The notes under the pieces: generated by a model
What the model was told of the DNA's origin: nothing
Databases searched by the model: none
What the model saw: the letters and a program-made list of their open reading frames with translations, nothing else
Assembly: GCF_003143955.1 (NCBI RefSeq)
Contig: NZ_QFVS01000025.1
Coordinates: 1 to 40,608, forward strand
DNA: 40,608 nucleotides
Origin: Kurthia zopfii
GTDB taxonomy: Bacteria > Bacillota > Bacilli > Bacillales_A > Planococcaceae
Reading direction: 5' to 3'
Made by a program: the position numbers and the translations under genes
Part shown: in pieces, positions 36,003 to 40,608 of the stretch
How positions within the stretch are numbered: the first letter of the stretch is position 1
Layout of the letters: every line of letters starts with the position of its first letter

Positions 36003-36135
36003 GTAATTGTCAGATAATAAAATCTGGCAAAAACCGAAGTAAAAGGAGATGTCGAGGCAAAATTAAATTCGCCTAACGCTCGCAATTTCTATCGTCCGCT
36101 AGTCTTATGAATAAAGATGAAGGAGTGGTTCACCA

Positions 36136-36357
36136 ATGAAACCAACAACTGATCGGATGCTTAATCGTATTAAAGATGTGTACAAGTATATCCATGAGAA
36201 TGGAACCGTTACAACACAGGATTTAGTCGACGAATTCGGCATCACTCCTCGCACCATTCAAAGAGATTTGAATGTGTTAGCCTTTAATGACTTAGTTGAA
36301 AGTCCATCTAGAGGTAAATGGACAACGACGCGTAAAAAAGTGAAAATGACATCTTAG
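36136..36357 (+). CDS. ytzE: DeoR-type helix-turn-helix protein YtzE
   Basis: 73 residues; only a winged-helix DeoR DNA-binding domain (RIKDVYKYIHENGTVTTQDLVDEFGITPRTIQRDLNVLAFNDLVESPSRGKW), with no sensor domain. It agrees in size with B. subtilis YtzE (~72 residues), which also lies near pepV and rsuA. Probably a small transcription regulator; targets unknown. Start ATG with AAGGAG 11 bases upstream; an in-frame TGA closes the frame above. The basic tail KKVKMTS follows the wing. Confidence 0.88.
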   Translation: MKPTTDRMLNRIKDVYKYIHENGTVTTQDLVDEFGITPRTIQRDLNVLAFNDLVESPSRGKWTTTRKKVKMTS

Positions 36358-36364
36358 AAAGGTT

Positions 36365-36444
36365 TAATGAGCTTTATCTCACATTCGCTCATTAGACGGA
36401 GAAGACAACTAGCCCTAAGATTTACATGCTGAGGCCAACTTCTC
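36365..36444 (+). other. Hairpin-rich region downstream of ytzE
   Basis: Between ytzE and its terminators (36358-36474) there is no gene, but two stems are visible: TAATGAGC/GCTCATTA (36365-36372 with 36387-36394) and GAGAAG/CTTCTC (36399-36404 with 36439-36444), the latter enclosing a weaker GCCCT/AGGC pair. This could be a 3' UTR structure or part of a small RNA; I cannot match it to a known family. Confidence 0.35.
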
Positions 36445-36474
36445 ATTTAATCGACTACAACTTAAAAACGTAAA

Positions 36475-36516
36475 AAAGAATGATCTTGCTGCGTCGCTAG
36501 GTCATTCTTTATTTTT
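36475..36516 (+). terminator. First terminator after ytzE
   Basis: An 11-bp stem (AAAGAATGATC/GGTCATTCTTT, one G-U) with a structured 14-nt loop is followed by ATTTTTG. An A-run precedes it, so it may work in both directions. Confidence 0.75.
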
Positions 36517-36520
36517 GAAC

Positions 36521-36556
36521 AAAGCAGACATATTCAATTATGTCTGCTTTTATTTT
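36521..36556 (+). terminator. Second terminator after ytzE
   Basis: A perfect 12-bp stem (AAAGCAGACATA/TATGTCTGCTTT) with loop TTCAAT is followed by TATTTT. It stands 10 bp after the first terminator. Confidence 0.8.
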
Positions 36557-36586
36557 GGCGTTTCAGAAGTAACATCTACGCAATCT

Positions 36587-36623
36587 AAAAAAAAAGTGAA
36601 TGAAATTGAAAATCCAATTTCAC
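36587..36623 (-). terminator. rsuA terminator, sharing 27 bp with the ISL3 end
   Basis: A 9-bp stem (GTGAAATTG with CAATTTCAT, closing pair G-U) is followed on the minus strand by nine Us, 28 bp after rsuA. Bases 36596-36622 are identical to 352-378 inside the ISL3 element. Confidence 0.75.
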
Positions 36624-36650
36624 TCTCTCTTTTTGACTCATGCATTTGTA

Positions 36651-37373
36651 TTATTTTGCAGGTTTTGCATTTTTCAATTGTTCTAGTTCATCCTCTGTAA
36701 GTTCACGGTACTCGCCTAAAGCTAGCGATTCGTCTAATGATAAAGGCCCCATCGAAATTCGTTTTAAGTAAGTTACTTTCTTACCTACTGACTCAAACAT
36801 TCTTTTCACTTGATGGAATTTCCCTTCAGAAATTTCTAATTCAATTTCTGATTGTTCATCAGATTTAAGAATTTTCAACTTCCCTGGCTTCGTATGATAA
36901 CCATCATCTAAAGTGACACCTTCAGCAAAAGCATCGATATCTGCTTGTGTTACGCGCCCTTCGATTTCAGCAAAATACACTTTTGGTACATGCTTCTTCG
37001 GAGAAAGTAAATTATGAGTTAATTGACCATCATTCGTGATTAGTAAGAATCCCTCAGTATCTTTATCTAAACGACCTACAGGGAACGGTTCGAAATGGGC
37101 ATGGAATGGATCCAATAAATCGATGACCGTTTGATCATACTTATCTTCCGTCGCAGAGATGACATCTTGAGGCTTGTGCATCATCAAGTAGATAAACTCT
37201 TGATAATGAACATGCTCTCCGTAAACCGTCACAACTTGTGCAACTGGATCTACTTGTTTCGCAACATCTCTCACAACTTCCCCATCAACTTGGCAAGCCT
37301 TACCCTTTAATAAAATCTTTACTTCTTTACGAGAACCAAATCCCATATTTGATAATAATTTATCTAAACGCAT
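36651..37373 (-). CDS. rsuA: 16S rRNA pseudouridine synthase, RsuA family
   Basis: 240 residues. N-terminal S4 RNA-binding domain (MRLDKLLSNMGFGSRKEVKILLKG), then the RsuA/RluB/E/F catalytic domain with GRLDKDTEGFLLITNDG, catalytic Asp103, followed by HNLLSPKKHVPKVY and GKFHQVKRMFE. By size and type it most resembles the enzyme modifying U516 of 16S rRNA; B. subtilis carries a counterpart (YtzG) here. It lies 8 bp after murJ and is probably co-transcribed. Start ATG with TAGGAGG. Confidence 0.9.
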   Translation of the reverse strand: MRLDKLLSNMGFGSRKEVKILLKGKACQVDGEVVRDVAKQVDPVAQVVTVYGEHVHYQEFIYLMMHKPQDVISATEDKYDQTVIDLLDPFHAHFEPFPVGRLDKDTEGFLLITNDGQLTHNLLSPKKHVPKVYFAEIEGRVTQADIDAFAEGVTLDDGYHTKPGKLKILKSDEQSEIELEISEGKFHQVKRMFESVGKKVTYLKRISMGPLSLDESLALGEYRELTEDELEQLKNAKPAK

Positions 37374-37381
37374 AGTTCCTC

Positions 37382-38992
37382 CTACATACCTAACTTATTT
37401 GCAATTTTCGTGAATTTACTACCTAATAATTTCTGCGCTAATCCTAGTTTCATCGATAGAAGTCCGTAAACTGCGATTCCGACAAAACCACATACTGCGA
37501 TATAGATAAACGCGACACCGCGCCCTTCAGCTGGCGGTAGGATGAATGATAACCCTTTATGCGTTAACCATACAGATACAGCCATGATTGCTGTTAAAAT
37601 AATGATTAAAATCGAGCGACGTACAAGCATTTTCGACTTGTAGTTCAGTACTTTTCCTAGCACGACCATATTAATGACAATCGATACAATGTAACCAAGT
37701 GAAGTAGCTAAAATCGCACCATTAACGCCGAATTGTTCAACTAGAGGAATATTGAGTGATAGTTTCACTAAAATACCTGTTAGTAAACTGAAAATAATCC
37801 ATTTTTGATAATCGATCCCTTGTAACAATGCGGCTGTTACTTGGAAAAAGGCGAATAAAATAGCAACTGGCGCATAGTAAGCTAATACACTTGCCCCAAC
37901 TTTATCCGGTTCATACAACATCGTGAAAATATCATATGATAGGATCGATATCCCGATGACGGCTGGCAATGTGACAAATAATAAAATTTGATACGTCTTA
38001 TCCATCGCATTAATTAATTCGCCACGCTGTTTTTGCGTATAGAATTTTGTAATGACCGGCACGAGCGCCATCGAAAAACCTGTCGCAAGCATTACTGGGA
38101 TAATGACAATCTTATGTGTCGTGAAATTTAACATCCCCAGTAAATTATCCGAGATATTCGCTAAACCAACATTCGACATCGCTTGGTTAAATGTCAACAT
38201 ATCGACTAATTGGAATAGTGGGTTGGCGATCCCTACGAACACATATGGAATCGAATACGTAATAACTTCCTTGTAAATTTTCGAGTAACTTAATTCCCCA
38301 GAAGACACGCTACTCTCCAACTTCAGATCAAACTCTGGCTGCAGCTTCTTCCAATAATAATATAGACAAGCAAGTCCACCAATTGCCCCAATGAACGCAG
38401 AGAACACGGCGAATGATACAGCTGTTTGAGCAGTACCTGATAATACTTTCATCACGACGAATGAACCCGCTAATAAAGCGACAATTCGTACAATTTGTTC
38501 GACTAACTGTGATACAGCTGTTGGTGTCATATGACCATATCCTTGGAAGAATCCACGAACTAAACTCATAAACGGGACAGCAATTAATGCAAAACTTACC
38601 CAACGAATTACGCTGGCAATTTGATCAACCGAGAAAATTTGGTCATCATCTTTAATGACCAAGTGTGCGATCGGCGTCGCAAGTGAGAATAAAAGTAAAA
38701 ACGATAGAAAACCTGTCGTTAGCATAATCAATAAGCCTGATTTAACAAGCTTTCTTCCAGACTCATAATCGCCCATACTATTATATTTTGATACGAACTT
38801 AGAAACCGCTACTGGCGCTCCTGAAATCGCAATCGAAAGCATAATTGAATAAGGAATATAAGCGTACGAATATAACGTGACATTTTCTTGTCCGATAATC
38901 GCATAGAATGGGAATATGTAAACAAGGCCTAAAATTTTTGATAAAAACATACCAATCGTGAGGATGGCAGTACCTTTCATTAATGACGACAT
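37382..38992 (-). CDS. murJ: Lipid II flippase MurJ (YtgP), MOP/MVF superfamily
   Basis: 536 residues (B. subtilis YtgP 544). About 14 hydrophobic helices; N-terminal SSLMKGTAILTIGMFLSKILGLVYIFPFYAIIG is typical of the polysaccharide-biosynthesis/MurJ group. YtgP is one of two lipid II flippases in B. subtilis, passing the peptidoglycan precursor across the membrane. Start ATG with GGAAGGA. First gene of murJ-rsuA and divergent from ytfP; the 126-bp gap holds both promoters. Confidence 0.92.
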   Translation of the reverse strand: MSSLMKGTAILTIGMFLSKILGLVYIFPFYAIIGQENVTLYSYAYIPYSIMLSIAISGAPVAVSKFVSKYNSMGDYESGRKLVKSGLLIMLTTGFLSFLLLFSLATPIAHLVIKDDDQIFSVDQIASVIRWVSFALIAVPFMSLVRGFFQGYGHMTPTAVSQLVEQIVRIVALLAGSFVVMKVLSGTAQTAVSFAVFSAFIGAIGGLACLYYYWKKLQPEFDLKLESSVSSGELSYSKIYKEVITYSIPYVFVGIANPLFQLVDMLTFNQAMSNVGLANISDNLLGMLNFTTHKIVIIPVMLATGFSMALVPVITKFYTQKQRGELINAMDKTYQILLFVTLPAVIGISILSYDIFTMLYEPDKVGASVLAYYAPVAILFAFFQVTAALLQGIDYQKWIIFSLLTGILVKLSLNIPLVEQFGVNGAILATSLGYIVSIVINMVVLGKVLNYKSKMLVRRSILIIILTAIMAVSVWLTHKGLSFILPPAEGRGVAFIYIAVCGFVGIAVYGLLSMKLGLAQKLLGSKFTKIANKLGM

Positions 38993-39083
38993 AAAATCCT
39001 TCCATTCTGTCCAAATCTAATAAAACCTAAACTTTAGTTTACAACTAGGCATACAATTTCTCAAATAGTTTCTGTGTTTCATG

Positions 39084-39089
39084 TATAAT
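39084..39089 (+). promoter_or_regulatory. ytfP -10 element
   Basis: A perfect TATAAT 29 bp before the ytfP start; no good -35 is seen. On the opposite strand TTGTAA near 39039-39044 could serve murJ. A near-palindrome (AACCTAAACTTTAGTTT) lies between, at about 39024-39040. Confidence 0.45.
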
Positions 39090-39118
39090 AAAATAAAAAA
39101 AGAAAGTGAGCGACATAA

Positions 39119-40372
39119 ATGTATGATGTAATTGTAATCGGCGGTGGTCCATCTGGACTAATGGCTTCGATAGCCGCCGGGTCTAAAGGTAAGAAAGTAT
39201 TATTGCTCGAAAAAGGTAAAAAACTTGGTCAAAAGCTCGCTATTTCTGGCGGAGGACGTTGTAATGTGACAAACAGACTCCCAGTTGATGAAATCGTAAA
39301 AAACATTCCTGGTAATGGACGCTTCCTTTATAGTCCATTTACTATTTTTAATAATGAAGATATTATCTCATTTTTTGAAAATCTAGGCGTTGCATTAAAA
39401 GAAGAAGATCATGGACGCATGTTCCCTGTCTCTAACCGCGCTTTGGATGTCGTAGATGCTTTATTAAATGAACAAGTACGACTTCACGTGGAAGTTCGTA
39501 AAAACACAGCTGTATCCAAACTATTAATGGACGACGACAAGATCCTTGGGGTTCGCCTGCAAGATGGGACAGAAATCCAATCGAAGGCTGTTGTCGTTGC
39601 TGTAGGTGGCAAAGCAGTACCTCAAACGGGTTCGACAGGCGATGGATATCCTTGGGCGGAAAAAGCAGGTCATACCGTTACTGACTTATACCCGACTGAA
39701 GTACCTTTACTCTCGAATGATCCATTTATTCGTTCAAAAGAGTTACAAGGTTTAGCTCTACGTGACGCAGCAGTTTCTGTTTTAAAGAAAAATGGTAAAC
39801 CTATCATCACGCATCAAATGGATATGTTATTCACTCACTTCGGCTTAAGTGGCCCTGCGATTTTACGTTGTAGCCAATTCGTCGTGAAAGAATTGAAGAA
39901 AAATGGCAACAAGCCTGTTACAATGCGCATTGCTGCCCTACCGGATTTGAATGCTGAATCAGCTTTCCAAAAAGTATTCAAAATGGCTAAGGAAGAACCA
40001 AAGAAAGCATTGAAAAATGTATGGAAAGGTCTCGTTCCTGAACGTTGGTTACTATTCTTGATGGCTCAAGCTGATCTCGATGAAACTCTTACAGGTGCAG
40101 ATCTACCTGCCGAAAAAGCACGTCAATTCGCACATGATCTCGTATCATTTGAAATGACTGTTTACGGCACTCAACCAATTGAGAAAGCATTCGTTACGGG
40201 TGGTGGCGTGTCAACGAAAGAAATCGATCCAAAAACAATGGGCTCAAAAATCAAAAACGGCCTATTCTTCTGCGGAGAAATTCTTGATGTACATGGTTAC
40301 ACAGGTGGTTACAATATTACCTCTGCACTCGTAACAGGAAGAATTGCTGGAGATAGTGCTTCAAGTATATAA
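39119..40372 (+). CDS. ytfP: FAD-dependent oxidoreductase YtfP (HI0933/BaiN family)
   Basis: 417 residues. N-terminal FAD-binding loop [17 protein letters not shown] with downstream GGGRCNVTN, a helix-rich insert, [23 protein letters not shown], and the C-terminal [20 protein letters not shown]...[20 protein letters not shown] that closes the flavin site. Family members are flavoproteins of unclear substrate; one gut-bacterial member (BaiN) was reported in bile-acid reduction. Usual neighbour of murJ/ytgP in Bacillales. Start ATG; the ribosome site (GAAAGTGAG) is mediocre. Confidence 0.92.
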   Translation: MYDVIVIGGGPSGLMASIAAGSKGKKVLLLEKGKKLGQKLAISGGGRCNVTNRLPVDEIVKNIPGNGRFLYSPFTIFNNEDIISFFENLGVALKEEDHGRMFPVSNRALDVVDALLNEQVRLHVEVRKNTAVSKLLMDDDKILGVRLQDGTEIQSKAVVVAVGGKAVPQTGSTGDGYPWAEKAGHTVTDLYPTEVPLLSNDPFIRSKELQGLALRDAAVSVLKKNGKPIITHQMDMLFTHFGLSGPAILRCSQFVVKELKKNGNKPVTMRIAALPDLNAESAFQKVFKMAKEEPKKALKNVWKGLVPERWLLFLMAQADLDETLTGADLPAEKARQFAHDLVSFEMTVYGTQPIEKAFVTGGGVSTKEIDPKTMGSKIKNGLFFCGEILDVHGYTGGYNITSALVTGRIAGDSASSI

Positions 40373-40401
40373 CCCTAAAACCCCTCCTTTCGTATTAAAA
40401 T

Positions 40402-40448
40402 GTACCCTATCAGATAGACACTTTGAAAAAAGTCCTCTGATAGGGTAC
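40402..40448 (+). terminator. Hairpin at the IS left end
   Basis: A 13-bp stem (GTACCCTATCAGA with TCTGATAGGGTAC) encloses a 21-nt loop and is followed by TTTTGTTT. It includes the presumed terminal repeat. It may stop transcription from ytfP entering the transposase gene and also serve as the ytfP terminator. Confidence 0.65.
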
Positions 40449-40489
40449 TTTTGTTTATAATGAAAAAAAAGATGTTGGAGCGGATTAGA

Positions 40490-40608
40490 ATGACTAAATT
40501 ATATTTTACTAGAGAACAACAAGAACAATTAAAATGTAATCCCAATGTACAAGCTGTAAGTGAAAAAGCAATTACATATACGGATGCATTTAAACGACAC
40601 TTTATTGC
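40490..40608 (+). CDS. IS3-family OrfA-type helix-turn-helix protein, N-terminal part
   Basis: 39 complete codons are visible before the window ends: MTKLYFTREQQEQLKCNPNV, then QAVSEKAITYTDAFKRHFI. The pattern "NP.V..VS.KAITYT..FK..F" is the usual start of the first ORF (HTH protein) of a group of IS3-family elements in Firmicutes. The ribosome site GTTGGAG is 10 bases upstream. The second ORF with the DDE catalytic domain should follow outside the window. Confidence 0.65.
   Translation, partial: MTKLYFTREQQEQLKCNPNVQAVSEKAITYTDAFKRHFI

Larger units (their letters stand above)
40401..40608 (+). mobile_element. Left end of an IS3-type insertion sequence
   Basis: The element appears to begin with TGTACCCTATCAGATAGACA at 40401, about 30 bp after ytfP; IS3-family ends start with TG. 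A hairpin, a -10 TATAAT (40456-40461) and the first ORF follow, and the element runs off the window. The exact boundary and target duplication cannot be fixed without the right end. Confidence 0.6.

Overview
The window looks like the chromosome of a low-GC Gram-positive bacterium of the order Bacillales. Gene content and order follow the Bacillus subtilis ytf-ytg-...-murC-aroA-ccpA-acu-acsA-tyrS region. Planococcaceae such as Lysinibacillus, Solibacillus or Kurthia are my best guess; this is inferred from gene order and protein resemblance, not from a search. Almost every gene is housekeeping. Both window edges fall inside insertion sequences: an ISL3-family element at the left and an IS3-type element at the right.

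Layout. 1-405: 3' end of an ISL3 element. 406-840: debris, with degenerate direct repeats and the last ~47 codons of a DUF3800-type gene. 844-3206: a Yip1-family membrane protein, a CstR-like per/polysulfide repressor with a rhodanese (each preceded by a matching palindromic operator), and a cobalamin-binding-type protein without a signal peptide. 3301-5991: class A penicillin-binding protein. 6357-7933: tyrS behind a tyrosine T-box. 7983-12444: acetate utilisation, acsA divergent from acuABC. 12561-14776: ccpA and the fused chorismate mutase/DAHP synthase aroA. 14966-17122: an FtsA/actin-fold protein with a long repetitive C-terminal half. 17180-19625: ytxG, ytxH, murC. 19841-22897: an SftA-type DNA translocase whose linker holds about fourteen 13-residue repeats. 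23115-26573: ytoP, a DUF84 protein, ytpP, ytpQ, ytpR. 26748-30751: ytzB, the ytnP lactonase, trmB, a diacylglycerol-kinase-type protein and an unrecognised protein. 30898-35814: dat, a secreted duplicated beta-helix protein (the least conserved-looking gene of the backbone) and pepV. 36136-40372: ytzE, rsuA, murJ and ytfP.

How it works together. Cell-envelope genes recur: the class A PBP, murC, murJ, dat (D-amino acid supply) and sftA (chromosome clearance at the septum). AcsA, its acetyltransferase AcuA, the deacetylase AcuC and the catabolite regulator CcpA form one acetate/carbon-overflow control block. AcsA keeps the modifiable lysine at residue 549, and a weak cre-like site overlaps its putative start region. 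CstR and the rhodanese form a small sulfide/persulfide response unit.

I do not see a clearly new multi-gene system. The most unusual items are the FtsA-like protein with C-terminal repeats, the duplicated secreted beta-helix protein, the higher-order repeat in SftA, structured untranslated regions around pbp and ytzE, and a 27-bp hairpin segment shared by the ISL3 end and the rsuA terminator.
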